Of a stretch of DNA of 64,000 nucleotides, positions 24,614 to 34,126 are shown one piece after another. The stretch's first letter is position 1, and each line of letters opens with the position of its first letter. Source of the stretch: Nocardia farcinica (GTDB taxonomy: Bacteria > Actinomycetota > Actinomycetes > Mycobacteriales > Mycobacteriaceae); contig NZ_LN868938.1 of assembly GCF_001182745.1 (NCBI RefSeq), positions 372,001-436,000 of the forward strand. Reading direction: 5' to 3'. The notes below the pieces were generated by a model. The model saw nothing but the letters and a program-made list of their open reading frames with translations, had not been told where the DNA came from and made no database searches. Made by a program: the position numbers and the translations under genes.

Positions 24614-26824
24614 GTGAGCCGACCCACCACGGACGGCGCATCGGCAGCCCCCGCGGACACCGCGTCCGCGGGGGCGTCGGCGTCTTCGGCGCGCCGTCGC
24701 AAGCCGCGTGCCGCCCCGGCGGCCACCCTGCCGATCGCGCGGGTGCTGCCGCTGCTCACGCCCGCCCACCTCGACCGCGACTTCGACTACCTCGTCCCCG
24801 CCGAGATGGACGAGCTCGCCCGGCCCGGCGTGCGCGTGCGGGTGCGGTTCGCGGGGCGTCTGGTCGACGGGTACCTGCTGGACCGCCTCGCGCACAGCGA
24901 CCACGACGGCACCCTCATCCCGCTCGAGCGCGTGGTCTCCGGCGAGCGGGTGCTCACCCCGGAAATCCTGCGATTGGTCACCGCCGTGGCGAGCCGGTAC
25001 GCGGGTACCCGCGCCGACGTGCTGCGGCTGGCGATCCCGCCGCGACATGCGCGCGCCGAGAACGGGGGAGCGAAGAAGGCTGCGGGCCAAGGCGATTCGG
25101 CCGCGGGCGGGCCGGAAGCCGCCGCTGCGGACGTGCCACCCATCGATGCCGACGGGGCGGAGGCCGAGGTCTCGGGCTCGTCCGTCGCGACATCCGTTGG
25201 CCCGGAAGCTGATTCGGCCGAACGTCCCCCGGTCGACACGGCCGGGTGGGCGCGCTACCTGCACGGCGACTCCTTCGTCGCCGCACTCGCGGCGGGTCGC
25301 GGCGTGCGGGCGGCCTGGCAGGCGCTGCCGGGGGAGGACTGGGCGCGCAGGCTGGCCGAGTTGGCGGCGGTGGTGGTGCGGTCGGGACGCGGCGTGATCC
25401 TCATGGTGCCCGACCAGCGCGACCTCGATCGGGTGCTGGCGGAATGCGTTGCGCTGGTGGGGGATACGGCGGTGGGATTGTCGGCGGGGCTCGGGCCCGC
25501 GGCCAGGTACCGGCGCTGGCTGGCGGTGCTGCGCGGTCAGGCCAGGGTGGTGGTGGGGACGCGGGCGGCGGTGTTCGCTCCGGTCGCCGACCTCGGTCTC
25601 GTCGCGATCTGGGACGACGGTGACGACACCTACGCCGAGCCGCGCGCACCCTATCCGCACGCGCGGGAGGTCTCGATGCTGCGGGCGCACGAGACCGGCG
25701 CGGCGTTCGTGGCGGCCGGATTCGCGCGCACCGCCGAGGTGCAGGCGGTGGTCGATTCGGGGTGGGCCCACGATCTGGTCGCCGAACGGCCGGTGGTCCG
25801 CACGGCGGCGCCGCGGATCAGCGCGCCGGGGGACAGCGACATCGCCCTCCAGCGCGATCCGGTGGCGCGCGCGGTGCGGATTCCGGCGGTGGCGTTCGCG
25901 GCCGCCCGGGCGGCGCTGAAGGAAGGCGCCGCGGTGCTGGTGCAGGTGCCGCGGCGCGGTTACGTGCCCGCGCTGGCCTGCTCGAAATGCCGGACCCCCG
26001 CCCGCTGCCGGCGCTGCAACGGGCCACTGGCGCTGCCCGACGCGCCCGACGGCGCGGCCCACAGTCCGGCCTGCCGCTGGTGCGGCGTCGCCGAGACCGC
26101 GTTCCGCTGCCCGGTGTGCGCCTCGCGGGCGCTGCGCGCGGTGGTCATCGGCGCCACCCGCACCGCCGAAGAACTGGGCCGGGCCTTTCCCGGCGTGCCG
26201 ATCCGCGGGTCGAGCGCCGGGGCGATGCTCGACAGCGTGGAACCGGGGCCGCAGGTCGTGGTGGCGACGGTCGGCGCCGAACCGGTGGTGCGCGGCGGGT
26301 ACGGCGTCGCGCTGCTGCTGGACGGGTGGGCACTGCTCGGCCGCGCCGATCTGCGGGCCGGCGAGGATGCGCTGCGCCGATGGCTGAACGCCGCCGCGCT
26401 GGTGCGCTCGCACGGCCAGGTGGTCGTGATGGCCGAGCCCGCCCTGCCGACGGTGCAGGCGCTGGTGCGCTGGGATCCGGTCGGGCATGCGCGTGCGGAG
26501 GTGGCCGAGCGGTCCGAGGTCGGTTTCCCGCCCGCCGTGCGACTCGCGGCGGTCGACGGCGCGGCCGAGGCCATCCGGGATCTGCTGGCCGCCGCCACGC
26601 TGCCCGACGGGGTGGAGGTGCTCGGCCCCGTGCCGTTGCCCGAGGGCGCCCGCAAGCCGTTCGCCGGTGATTCGCCCGCCGAGGTCGAGCGGGTGTTGCT
26701 GCGCGTCGACCGGCGAGCCGGGGCGGCGCTGGCACGCGCGCTCACCGCCGCGCAGGCGGTGCGCAGCACCCACCGGTCCGACGCGCCGCTGCGGGTGCAG
26801 ATCGATCCCGTCGACATCGGCTGA
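24614..26824 (+). CDS. priA: PriA-like primosomal protein N' lacking helicase motifs
   Basis: Homologue of the replication-restart protein PriA. 736 residues. The DNA-binding N-domain (LDRDFDYLVPAEM, GVRVRVRFAGRLVDGYLLD) and the zinc cluster (CSKC-x5-CRRC ... CRWC ... CPVC, near 455-500) are kept. The helicase core is degenerate: no GxGKT Walker A is present, and the DEEH-type box is replaced by WDDGDD. An Ala/Gly-rich low-complexity insert fills about residues 150-205. It therefore should not hydrolyse ATP and can act only as a DNA-structure and primosome scaffold. From memory, mycobacterial PriA is similarly degenerate. GTG 24614 follows metK closely. Confidence 0.88.
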   Translation: MSRPTTDGASAAPADTASAGASASSARRRKPRAAPAATLPIARVLPLLTPAHLDRDFDYLVPAEMDELARPGVRVRVRFAGRLVDGYLLDRLAHSDHDGTLIPLERVVSGERVLTPEILRLVTAVASRYAGTRADVLRLAIPPRHARAENGGAKKAAGQGDSAAGGPEAAAADVPPIDADGAEAEVSGSSVATSVGPEADSAERPPVDTAGWARYLHGDSFVAALAAGRGVRAAWQALPGEDWARRLAELAAVVVRSGRGVILMVPDQRDLDRVLAECVALVGDTAVGLSAGLGPAARYRRWLAVLRGQARVVVGTRAAVFAPVADLGLVAIWDDGDDTYAEPRAPYPHAREVSMLRAHETGAAFVAAGFARTAEVQAVVDSGWAHDLVAERPVVRTAAPRISAPGDSDIALQRDPVARAVRIPAVAFAAARAALKEGAAVLVQVPRRGYVPALACSKCRTPARCRRCNGPLALPDAPDGAAHSPACRWCGVAETAFRCPVCASRALRAVVIGATRTAEELGRAFPGVPIRGSSAGAMLDSVEPGPQVVVATVGAEPVVRGGYGVALLLDGWALLGRADLRAGEDALRRWLNAAALVRSHGQVVVMAEPALPTVQALVRWDPVGHARAEVAERSEVGFPPAVRLAAVDGAAEAIRDLLAAATLPDGVEVLGPVPLPEGARKPFAGDSPAEVERVLLRVDRRAGAALARALTAAQAVRSTHRSDAPLRVQIDPVDIG

Positions 26825-27030
26825 CCCGCGCGGCGAGCCCGGGGGTTTCGGTCCGGTCAGACGGGCAACCCGAACACTGGCCGATCGCACACCCGGTGTG
26901 CTCGGCGCGCCCAGGACGGACCGCCGTCGCGTCCGCGGTCGCCATCGAGCCCGGGGGCCTGGGCACCCTCCACACCAGAACACGAACAGAACCGAGGAAT
27001 GCTGTCGGCACTCCATGCGTTAGATGCATT

Positions 27031-27044
27031 GACGATATATCGTC
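27031..27044. promoter_or_regulatory. Palindromic operator in the padR promoter
   Basis: GACGATATATCGTC is a perfect 14-bp palindrome, followed by CGATA. It is 40 bases before the padR ATG and lies where the -35/-10 should be, the only AT-rich patch in the area. It fits an autoregulatory PadR site. Confidence 0.6.
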
Positions 27045-27083
27045 GATAACATGAAGTACACACGAGAGCCTCAGGAGGCCGAC

Positions 27084-27722
27084 ATGGAACACGAACATCA
27101 CCACCGCCGTCGCGGCTTCGGCCGCGGACCGCACGGCTTCGACCCGGAACGCCACCCGCATCGCCGGGGTCCGCGACACGGTTTCGGTCCGGAATTCGGA
27201 CCCGGCCACGGTTTCGGACCGGGCTTCGGTCCGCACATCGGCCGGGGTCGCGGACGCGGCGGCCGTGGCCGCCGCGGCGACGTCCGCGCGGCCGTGCTGC
27301 TGCTGCTCACCGAGCGGCCGATGCACGGCTACGAACTCATCCAGCAGATCCGCGAGCGCAGCGACGACATCTGGCGGCCGAGCCCCGGATCGATCTACCC
27401 CGCTCTGGCGCAACTGGAGGACGAGGGCCTGGTCCTCATCGACAAGGTCGCCGGCCGCAAGACCGCCAAGCTGACCGAGGCGGGCACCGCCTATGTGACC
27501 GAACACCGCGACGAACTCGGCGACCCGTGGGCCGATGTCAAGAACGACGTGGGCGCCCAGGCCATCGACCTGCGGGCGTTGGTCGGTCAGCTGATGGGTG
27601 CGGTCGCCCAGGTCGCCGCCGTCGGTACCCCCGAGCAGGCGGGCAAGGCGGCCGAGGTGCTCACCGAGGCCCGCAGGTCGCTGTATCGCATCCTCGCCGA
27701 GGACGACGCACCCGAATCGTGA
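27084..27722 (+). CDS. PadR-family regulator with His/Gly-Phe-Pro-rich N-terminal extension
   Basis: 212 residues. The PadR winged helix starts near residue 65: VRAAVLLLLTERPMHGYELIQQI, SPGSIYPALAQLEDEGLV and KTAKLTEAGTAYV are typical. The C-terminal helices (about 150-205) form the dimer. Before it lies an unusual leader: EHEHHHRRR, then repeated HGFGPEFGPGHGFGPGF-like units and GRGRGRGGRGRRG. Such His- and Gly-rich leaders could bind metal or nucleic acid. ATG 27084 with AGGAGG 5 bases upstream is chosen over ATG 27051. Probably autoregulated through the palindrome at 27031. No partner transporter gene is adjacent. Confidence 0.88.
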   Translation: MEHEHHHRRRGFGRGPHGFDPERHPHRRGPRHGFGPEFGPGHGFGPGFGPHIGRGRGRGGRGRRGDVRAAVLLLLTERPMHGYELIQQIRERSDDIWRPSPGSIYPALAQLEDEGLVLIDKVAGRKTAKLTEAGTAYVTEHRDELGDPWADVKNDVGAQAIDLRALVGQLMGAVAQVAAVGTPEQAGKAAEVLTEARRSLYRILAEDDAPES

Positions 27723-27790
27723 CCGATCGGTAGTGCTCGTTCGAGATGCGCGACGGGCGCGGCCGGGGAGATCATTGTGAGGTGCGACAA

Positions 27791-28795
27791 ATGGTCGAGC
27801 GGCGGAGTCGGGGCGGGTCACAATGGCTGCGCCGCGCCACCGCCGGTGTCTTCGCGGTGGCGGCGATCCTCGCCGCGGCCACCGTCACGGCGGCGGACCC
27901 CGGCGGCATCGGCCCGCCCGAAGTTCCCACCCAGCCCGGCCCGCCGCAGCCGGACCACCTCGCCGCCGCGCTGTACCAGAGGCAGCACCGCGACGTCACC
28001 CCGTCGGGCACCAACGATTTCGGCTGCGTTCCGGATCCGGAGCGGCCGCGGCCGGTGATCCTCGCGCACGGCACCGACTCGAGCGCCTACTCGGACTGGT
28101 CGGCGATCGGGCCTCGGCTCGCCGCGGCCGGGTTCTGCGTCTTCGCGCTCAATTACGGTGGCGCGCCGGGCGCCCAGACGTACGGCACCGAGGACCTGCT
28201 CGCCAGCGCCGCCCAGATCGGCGTCTTCGTGGACCGGGTGCGCGCGGCCACCGGCGCCGACAAGGTCGATCTGGTGGGATTCTCCCAGGGCGCCACCGTG
28301 ACTCGCTACTACGTCAACAAGCTCGGCGGCGCACCGAACGTCGGCCACTGGGTCGGCTTGGCCTCGCCGACCTACGGCGGGGTCATGTACGGGCTGGTGC
28401 CGGTGGCGCAGGCGATACCCGGCCTGCTCGACGCCGTCGCCCGGGTCACCTCCCTCGCCGCGGTGCAGCAGGCGCAGGGCTCGGAGGTGATGCTCGCGGT
28501 CAACGCGGGCGGCGACACCGTCCCCGGCGTCGAGTACACCACCGTGGGCAGCCGGGTGGACGAGATGATCCAGCCCTTCGAGAACATCGCCTTGCGCGGG
28601 CCGGGCGCCCGCAATCTGGCGTTGCAGGATCTGTGCCCGCAGAACCTCACCGGCCACTTCCACATGGTGTACGACCCGTTCGTCGCCGATCTGCTGCTGA
28701 CCGTGCTCGACCCCGGCCACGCACCCGAGCCGGTCTGCGAGCCGGTTCCGCTGGGTACGGGGATACCGCAGGTGATCATCGCGGGCAATTCCTGA
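27791..28795 (+). CDS. Secreted lipase/esterase, alpha/beta hydrolase (lipase class 2-like)
   Basis: 334 residues. A Sec signal peptide is clear: RRSRGGSQWLRRATAG, then a hydrophobic stretch, with likely cleavage after TVTA before ADPGG. The mature enzyme has VILAHGTDSSAYSDW (oxyanion region), nucleophile Ser in VGFSQGATVTRYY, a candidate Asp in NAGGDTVPG and His in GHFHMVYDP, forming the triad. Cys pairs suggest disulfides outside the cell. It resembles the EstA/LipA-type secreted lipases of actinobacteria. ATG 27791 has GAGG 8 bases upstream; GTG 27782 is an alternative. Substrate unknown. Confidence 0.85.
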   Translation: MVERRSRGGSQWLRRATAGVFAVAAILAAATVTAADPGGIGPPEVPTQPGPPQPDHLAAALYQRQHRDVTPSGTNDFGCVPDPERPRPVILAHGTDSSAYSDWSAIGPRLAAAGFCVFALNYGGAPGAQTYGTEDLLASAAQIGVFVDRVRAATGADKVDLVGFSQGATVTRYYVNKLGGAPNVGHWVGLASPTYGGVMYGLVPVAQAIPGLLDAVARVTSLAAVQQAQGSEVMLAVNAGGDTVPGVEYTTVGSRVDEMIQPFENIALRGPGARNLALQDLCPQNLTGHFHMVYDPFVADLLLTVLDPGHAPEPVCEPVPLGTGIPQVIIAGNS

Positions 28796-28898
28796 GCGGA
28801 ACCGGCTCGGACGGGGCGGGCCCCATCCGGAGCGCCGGAGGGGCGTGCCGGCTCACTAGAATGAACGGACCGTATTCGTCGTTCTGCCGGGAGCCACC

Positions 28899-29456
28899 GT
28901 GACCATCCAGCCCGTTCGCCTGTTCGGCGATCCCATCCTGCGCGCGCGTGCGTCGGAGGTCACCGAGTTCGATCGGGAATTGCGCCAGCTCGTCACCGAC
29001 CTCACCGACACCATGCACGACGACGGCGGCGTCGGTATGGCCGCGCCGCAGATCGGTGTCGGGCTGCGGGTCTTCGTCTACGACACCGGCGACGCCGCCG
29101 GGCACCTGGTGAATCCCACCTACACCGTCGTCGGCGACGAGGAACAGGTCGGTCCCGAGGGCTGCCTGTCCATCCCCGGCCTGCGCTACGACACCCGGCG
29201 CGCGCTACGGGTGCACGTACGCGGTGTCGACATGCACGGGGCCCCCGTCGAATTCGACGCCGACGAGCTGCTGGCCCGCTGCGTGCAGCACGAGACCGAC
29301 CACCTCGACGGTGTGCTGTTCATCGACCGGCTCGACCCGGCCGCCCGCAAGGAGGCGATGCGCGCCATCCGCGAGTCCGATTGGTTCGAGGCGGGCATCA
29401 CCGTGCGCGAGAGTCAGGGCGTCGGCCAGTCCGGTCCGTTCGGACGGACCCGCTGA
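28899..29456 (+). CDS. def: Peptide deformylase
   Basis: Removes the formyl group from new proteins. 185 residues. The three motifs are intact: [18 protein letters not shown] (Cys metal ligand) and QHETDHLDG (HExxH). The last 25 residues are an actinobacterial extension. GTG 28899; a TAGAAT -10 candidate lies at 28857-28862, leaving a leader of about 30 bases. The TGA stop overlaps the fmt ATG by one base (TGATG), linking deformylase to the formyl-adding enzyme. Confidence 0.97.
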   Translation: MTIQPVRLFGDPILRARASEVTEFDRELRQLVTDLTDTMHDDGGVGMAAPQIGVGLRVFVYDTGDAAGHLVNPTYTVVGDEEQVGPEGCLSIPGLRYDTRRALRVHVRGVDMHGAPVEFDADELLARCVQHETDHLDGVLFIDRLDPAARKEAMRAIRESDWFEAGITVRESQGVGQSGPFGRTR

Positions 29457-30379
29457 TGCGCCTGGTCTTCGCGGGCACGCCCGAACCCGCCGTCCCGTCG
29501 CTGCGCCGCCTCATCGCCTCGCCGCGGCACGAGGTGGTCGCCGTGGTCACCCGGCCCGACGCGGTCGCCGGTCGCGGCCGCAAGATCACCCGATCGCCGA
29601 TCGCGGCACTGGCCGACGAGCACGGCATTCCGGTGCTCTCGCCGCGCACACCCGCCGAACCCGAATTCCTGGACCGGTTGACCGAGCTGGCGCCGGACTG
29701 CTGCCCGGTCGTCGCCTACGGTGCCTTGCTGCCCCAGGCCGCCCTGGACATTCCGCGGCACGGCTGGATCAACCTACACTTCTCCCTGCTGCCCGCCTGG
29801 CGCGGCGCGGCACCCGTGCAGGCCGCCATCAACGCCGGTGAGGAGATCACCGGCGCCACCACCTTCCAGATCGAGGCCGGCCTCGACAGCGGCCCGGTCT
29901 ACGGCGTCGTCACCGAGAAGATCGATGTCACCGACACCGCGGGGACGTTGCTCGAACGACTGGCCGAAACCGGCGCCCGGCTGTTGGAGGCCACGCTCGA
30001 CGGCGTCGCGGACGGCACGCTGCAGGCGGTGCCGCAGCCGACCGAAGGCGTGTCCTACGCGCCGAAGGTCACCCCCGAGGACGGACGGATCCGCTGGGAT
30101 CAGCCCGCGCTCGCGGTGAACCGGCGCATCCGCGCCGTCACTCCCGCGCCCGGAGCCTGGACGCTCGTCGGCGGTAACCGGCTCAAGCTCGGCCCGGTGG
30201 AGCTGGTCGAGGAGCAGCTGCCCGAGCGGGTGATCGAGGTGCGCAAGTCCGGCGTGTTCGTCGGTACCGCCACCACCGCCGTCCGCCTGGACAAGGTGCA
30301 GCCCCAGGGCAAGAAGATGATGCCCGCCCTCGACTGGGCCCGCGGCGCCCGCCTACAGCCCGGCGCGGTGGTCGAGTGA
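29456..30379 (+). CDS. fmt: Methionyl-tRNA formyltransferase
   Basis: Formylates initiator Met-tRNA using 10-formyl-THF. 307 residues. N-terminal [17 protein letters not shown], the formyl-THF motif [15 protein letters not shown] with the catalytic Asn-His region GWINLHFS, and the C-terminal OB domain (LKLGPVEL ... [10 protein letters not shown]) are seen. ATG 29456 directly overlaps the def stop; its own TGA overlaps the rsmB GTG. Confidence 0.97.
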   Translation: MRLVFAGTPEPAVPSLRRLIASPRHEVVAVVTRPDAVAGRGRKITRSPIAALADEHGIPVLSPRTPAEPEFLDRLTELAPDCCPVVAYGALLPQAALDIPRHGWINLHFSLLPAWRGAAPVQAAINAGEEITGATTFQIEAGLDSGPVYGVVTEKIDVTDTAGTLLERLAETGARLLEATLDGVADGTLQAVPQPTEGVSYAPKVTPEDGRIRWDQPALAVNRRIRAVTPAPGAWTLVGGNRLKLGPVELVEEQLPERVIEVRKSGVFVGTATTAVRLDKVQPQGKKMMPALDWARGARLQPGAVVE

Positions 30380-32268
30380 GCGCCGCCGAGCGTCCGAGAA
30401 AGGTCGACGACCGCGACATCGACGGCGGGTGGGCCCGTCGCGCCGCCCGCGAGCAGGAAGCCCGCCGGTCCGGGCGCAAGCCCGGTGACGGGGAGCCGCC
30501 GGAGTCCGGGCACCGAGCCGGTGGGGACCGTGGACGCGGTGCACCCGGCCGGTCGGAGGGACGCGGCGGGCGTGCGGGCGAGCCACGGGCGCCGCGCGCT
30601 GCCCGCGCGGACCGCGCCGGTGGTCGCGGCGCCGAGCGTGGTCGTACCGGCGGGGCGGGCGGCTCGCGGGACGAGCGGTCGCCGCGCGGAGAACGGGGCG
30701 GAATCCCGCGCCGGGAGCGGGAGTCACGCGGTGACGCGAGGCCGGACGCCGCGCGGGGGTCGTCGACCGCGAGATCCGGGCGCGCGACGCCGGGCCCGGG
30801 CTCCGGCACCCAGCACGGTGGGCGCCGTGGCCCGGACGGCGGCTCCGGAGCGGGCGGTCGCTCCCGCGCGGCCGACGCCGATCGGCGCAGCGCCGGACGA
30901 CCGGGGCGCACCGGACCGAAGAACGCCGCGGGCCGGAGCATCGATCCACCGCGCGAGGTGGCGCTCGAGGTGTTGCGGGCGGTGCGCGAACGTGACGCCT
31001 ACGCCAACCTCGTCCTCCCGAAGCTGTTGCGCGACAGGCGCATCGACGGGCGGGACGCCGCGCTGGCGACCGAGCTCGCCTACGGTGCCTGCCGCGCGCA
31101 GGGGCTGCTCGACGCCGTCATCGCGGCGTGCGCGGGACGGCCGGTCACGCAGATCGACGGGCCGCTGCTCGATGTGCTGCGGTTGGGGGTCTACCAGCTG
31201 CTGCGCACCCGGATCGGCGCGCACGCGGCGGTCGACACCTCGGTGGGCTTGGCGCGCGCCGAATTCGGCACGGGCAAGTCCGGATTCGTGAACGCGGTCC
31301 TGCGGCAGGCGGCGCGGCGCACGGCGCAGGAATGGGTCGAGGAACTCGCCCCGGCCGACCCGATCGGCAAGCTGGCCTTCGAGTACGCGCATCCGGTGTG
31401 GATCGCGCAAGCGTTCGCCGATGCGCTGGGCGCGCGCGCCACCGAACTGCCGGAGCTGCTCGCCGCCGACGACGCACGGCCCACCGTGCATCTGGTGGCC
31501 CGCCCCGGCGAGATCACCGCCGAGGAACTGGCGTTGGTGACCGGCGGGGAGGAAGGCCGCTGGTCCCCGTACGCGGTGTACCTGGAAGGCGGCGACCCGG
31601 GCGGGCTGGAGCCGGTGCGCGAGGGAATGGCGGCGGTACAGGACGAAGGCAGCCAGCTGGTCGCGCTCAGCCTCACCCGCGCGCCGCTGGACGGTCCCGA
31701 CACCGGCCGGTGGCTCGACCTCTGCGCCGGGCCCGGCGGCAAGGCCGCGCTGCTGGGTGCGCTGGCCGCGATCGACGGCTTCGAGGTCGACGCCGTCGAA
31801 CCCGCCGAACACCGCGCCGAGCTGGTGCGCACGGCGACCAGGGAGCTGCCGGTGCGGGTCCACGTGGCCGACGGCAGGGACAGCGGGCTGTCCCCCGGCT
31901 ACGACCGGATTCTCGTCGACGCGCCCTGCACCGGTCTCGGCGCGTTGCGGCGCAGGCCGGAAGCCCGCTGGCGGCGCGGGCCGGAGGATCTGCGCGCCCT
32001 GGTCCGCCTGCAACGCGAATTGCTCACCGCCGCATGGGATCTGCTGCGGCCCGGCGGGGTCGTGGTGTACTCGACCTGTTCACCGCACCTGGCGGAGACG
32101 GTATCGGTGGTGGCCGATCTGGTCCGCCGGACCGACGCCGAGCAACTCGACACCAGGGACCTGCTGCCCGGCGTGTCCGACGTCGGTGACGGGCCCGCGG
32201 CGCAGCTGTGGCCGCACCGGCACGGCACCGACGCCATGTTCATGGCGGCCCTGCGCAAGCCGCGCTAG
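30376..32268 (+). CDS. rsmB: 16S rRNA m5C967 methyltransferase RsmB with long RG-rich N-terminal extension
   Basis: Fmu/Sun family enzyme that methylates C967 of 16S rRNA. 630 residues, against about 430-450 for E. coli RsmB. Residues 1 to about 190 are low-complexity, rich in Arg, Gly, Asp and Ser (runs such as [20 protein letters not shown]). The enzyme begins near [21 protein letters not shown] with a NusB-like RNA-binding domain, followed by the methyltransferase: [15 protein letters not shown] (SAM), [18 protein letters not shown] and [12 protein letters not shown], whose two Cys are the release and catalytic residues. GTG 30376 overlaps the fmt stop (GTGA). The extension is probably RNA-binding. 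Confidence 0.95.
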   Translation: MSAAERPRKVDDRDIDGGWARRAAREQEARRSGRKPGDGEPPESGHRAGGDRGRGAPGRSEGRGGRAGEPRAPRAARADRAGGRGAERGRTGGAGGSRDERSPRGERGGIPRRERESRGDARPDAARGSSTARSGRATPGPGSGTQHGGRRGPDGGSGAGGRSRAADADRRSAGRPGRTGPKNAAGRSIDPPREVALEVLRAVRERDAYANLVLPKLLRDRRIDGRDAALATELAYGACRAQGLLDAVIAACAGRPVTQIDGPLLDVLRLGVYQLLRTRIGAHAAVDTSVGLARAEFGTGKSGFVNAVLRQAARRTAQEWVEELAPADPIGKLAFEYAHPVWIAQAFADALGARATELPELLAADDARPTVHLVARPGEITAEELALVTGGEEGRWSPYAVYLEGGDPGGLEPVREGMAAVQDEGSQLVALSLTRAPLDGPDTGRWLDLCAGPGGKAALLGALAAIDGFEVDAVEPAEHRAELVRTATRELPVRVHVADGRDSGLSPGYDRILVDAPCTGLGALRRRPEARWRRGPEDLRALVRLQRELLTAAWDLLRPGGVVVYSTCSPHLAETVSVVADLVRRTDAEQLDTRDLLPGVSDVGDGPAAQLWPHRHGTDAMFMAALRKPR

Positions 32269-32324
32269 ACCGGCCGTTCCATTCGTCCAAGCCGGTCCTC
32301 GCGCGGGCCGGGCACACTGGCAGC

Positions 32325-32681
32325 ATGACGCTGACCTGGCAGGACGTGGTGACGATGGCGACCGAGCTGCCCGAGGTCGCCGAGTCGACGTGGTGGCGCT
32401 CGCCCGGGTTGAAGGTGGCGGGCAAGGGCTTCGCGCGGCTGCGGGTGGAGGCCGAGGGCGGGCTGGCGCTGCGCTGCGACCTGGCGGAAAAGCACGCGCT
32501 ACTCGCCTCCGGCGACCCGGCGTTCTACGCCACCCCGCACTACGACGGCAGCCCCTATATCCTCGTCGACCTGGACCGGGTCGACGAGGGCCGGCTGCGC
32601 GAGCTGCTCGACGCCGCCTGGTGGCTCGCCGCTCCCGCCGCCGCCCGCCGCAGGCGCGAACGCGCGGCCGACACCGCCTAG
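32325..32681 (+). CDS. MmcQ/YjbR-family protein
   Basis: 118 residues of the YjbR superfamily (CyaY-like double-wing fold): MATELPEVAESTWW, LKVAGKGFARLRVE, CDLAEKHALLASGDPAFYATPHYDGSPYILVDLDRVD, then a basic tail RRRRERAADTA (motifs quoted in pieces). Family members are annotated as DNA-binding but without a defined role. ATG 32325 follows CACACT by 6 bases, an imperfect leaderless pattern. It converges on sigF with only 22 bases between stops. Confidence 0.78.
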   Translation: MTLTWQDVVTMATELPEVAESTWWRSPGLKVAGKGFARLRVEAEGGLALRCDLAEKHALLASGDPAFYATPHYDGSPYILVDLDRVDEGRLRELLDAAWWLAAPAAARRRRERAADTA

Positions 32682-32703
32682 CCGGGCTCGTCGGTCGGCG
32701 GCC

Positions 32704-33651
32704 TCACTCGCGGGCGGAGAGTTCGCGCAGCCGGGCGAGGGTCTTGGCCAGGATGCGGGAGACGTGCATCTGCGAGATGCCCATCTGCTTGGCGATCTGG
32801 GTCTGGGTCATGGATTCGAAGAAGCGCATGGTGAGGATGCGCCGTTCGCGTTCGGGCAGCCCGGCCAGCAGCGGGCGGATGGCCACGTACTCCTCGACGC
32901 GCTCGAACTGCGCCTCCTCCTCGCCGAGGGTGTCGAGCAGGGAGGCGTCGGACTCGCGGCCCAGCGCGGCGGCGTCGATGGAGCTGGGCTGGTAGGCGTT
33001 GCCGGCGATGACCGCCTGGGTCACTTCGTCGGGGTCGACACCCAGCTCGGCCGCGATCTCCTTGGCGGTGGGGGAGCGGCCCAGCGACTGGGAGAGGGTG
33101 TCGATGGCCGCGCCGATGCGCAGGTGGGTCTCCTTCACCCGTCGCGGCACCCGCATCGCCCAGGTGTGATCGCGGAAGTACCGGCGCACCTCGCCCATGA
33201 TCGTGGGCACCGCGAAGGACAGGAAGTTGGAGCCGCGAGCCGGGTCGAACCGGTCCACGGCGTGCACGAGTCCCACCCGGGCCACCTGGGTGAGGTCGTC
33301 GAACGGCTCGCCGCGTCCGCTGAACTTGCGGGCGATGTGGTCGGCCAGCGGCACGCAGCGGCTGATGAGCTCGTCGCGCAGGGCGGCGTGCTCGGCGGTG
33401 CCCGGTTCGACCGCCGCCAGCCGATCGAACAGGTCGGGCAGATCGTCGTAGCCGGTCACCGACCCGGCTTCGGCGACCGCCTCGGCCGCCACCTCCGCGT
33501 CCTGCTCGGCCTCGACGTCCTCGTCGCGCTCGACGTCGACCTCGGCGGGAGTCTGCCCCGGCTCGCTCGCCCCCGACGCGGTTCCGGTGGGCGGCGTGGT
33601 CTCGATCGTCTCGTCCCGGTCCGATCCGGACCTCTTCTGCGCGCCCGTCAC
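32704..33651 (-). CDS. sigF: Sigma factor of the SigB/SigF/SigG group (group 3)
   Basis: Alternative sigma factor for stress or stationary-phase genes. 315 residues. The first 65 residues are acidic (EVDVERDEDVEAEQDAEV), an extension that may shield the factor. Region 2: DDLTQVARVGLVHAVDRFDP, FLSFAVPTIMGEVRRYFRDH and VPRRVKE. Region 3: SPTAKEIAAELGVD. Region 4: ESMTQTQIAKQMGISQMHVSRILAKTL, the -35 helix-turn-helix. GTG 33651 overlaps the stop of the anti-sigma gene (TAGTG), the arrangement of the mycobacterial usfX-sigF pair, so the two are made together. The symbol is by analogy; it could be a paralogue. Confidence 0.88.
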   Translation of the reverse strand: MTGAQKRSGSDRDETIETTPPTGTASGASEPGQTPAEVDVERDEDVEAEQDAEVAAEAVAEAGSVTGYDDLPDLFDRLAAVEPGTAEHAALRDELISRCVPLADHIARKFSGRGEPFDDLTQVARVGLVHAVDRFDPARGSNFLSFAVPTIMGEVRRYFRDHTWAMRVPRRVKETHLRIGAAIDTLSQSLGRSPTAKEIAAELGVDPDEVTQAVIAGNAYQPSSIDAAALGRESDASLLDTLGEEEAQFERVEEYVAIRPLLAGLPERERRILTMRFFESMTQTQIAKQMGISQMHVSRILAKTLARLRELSARE

Positions 33652-34073
33652 TACGCTTTCCCCCGGACCCGACGGAACTCCACCGTCGTCGGATATCCGG
33701 AGAGTGCCGAGTCGTAGGAATCCTGGGTGGCCTTCACCGAGTCGGTGAGGGTCCGCAGCACATGCCAGCCGAAGCTGTGCTGGTCGGGAAGGCCTTCGGT
33801 GCCGGCGAGACCGGTGACGCGCACCAGCAGCTCCCGCTCGCCGATGCTGAACCAGCAGTCGAGGCTACTGCCCGGCGCGGCGACCGCGATCAGGGTCGAG
33901 CACACCTCGTCGACGGCGAGGCGGATGTCGGCCACCTCGTCCAGGGTGAAATCGCTGAGTAGGACGAGAGTTTCGGCGAGCCCGCGCACGATGGGCAGTT
34001 GTGTGACCGATGCGGCCACCCGAATCTCCACCGGGGTGCTGTAGAGCCCCTGTTCCGCCGAAATGTTGATCAC
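33651..34073 (-). CDS. rsbW: RsbW/UsfX-type anti-sigma factor (ATPase-kinase fold)
   Basis: Binds and holds the adjacent sigma factor. About 140 residues with the GHKL ATPase fold: LPIVRGLAETLVLL, then DIRLAVDEVCSTLIAVA where RsbW proteins have the N-box; the usual Asn that binds Mg-ATP is replaced, as I recall for M. tuberculosis UsfX. SFGWHVLRTLTDSV is the distal helix. So kinase activity is doubtful and control may be through antagonist binding or redox. GTG 34073 is chosen because TAGCCT lies 7 bases upstream; ATG 34091 (AGGGGG 5 bases upstream) is a real alternative adding six residues. Confidence 0.82.
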   Translation of the reverse strand: MINISAEQGLYSTPVEIRVAASVTQLPIVRGLAETLVLLSDFTLDEVADIRLAVDEVCSTLIAVAAPGSSLDCWFSIGERELLVRVTGLAGTEGLPDQHSFGWHVLRTLTDSVKATQDSYDSALSGYPTTVEFRRVRGKA

Positions 34074-34080
34074 TCTGCAC

Positions 34081-34086
34081 AGGCTA
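34081..34086 (-). promoter_or_regulatory. -10 hexamer for rsbW-sigF, leaderless pattern
   Basis: TAGCCT on the minus strand, 7 bases before GTG 34073. If used, the mRNA starts at the codon and the upstream ATG 34091 cannot be the start. Confidence 0.45.
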
Positions 34087-34126
34087 CCCATTCCCGCCCC
34101 CTGACAATCGCGAAAGGGCGCTGGCC

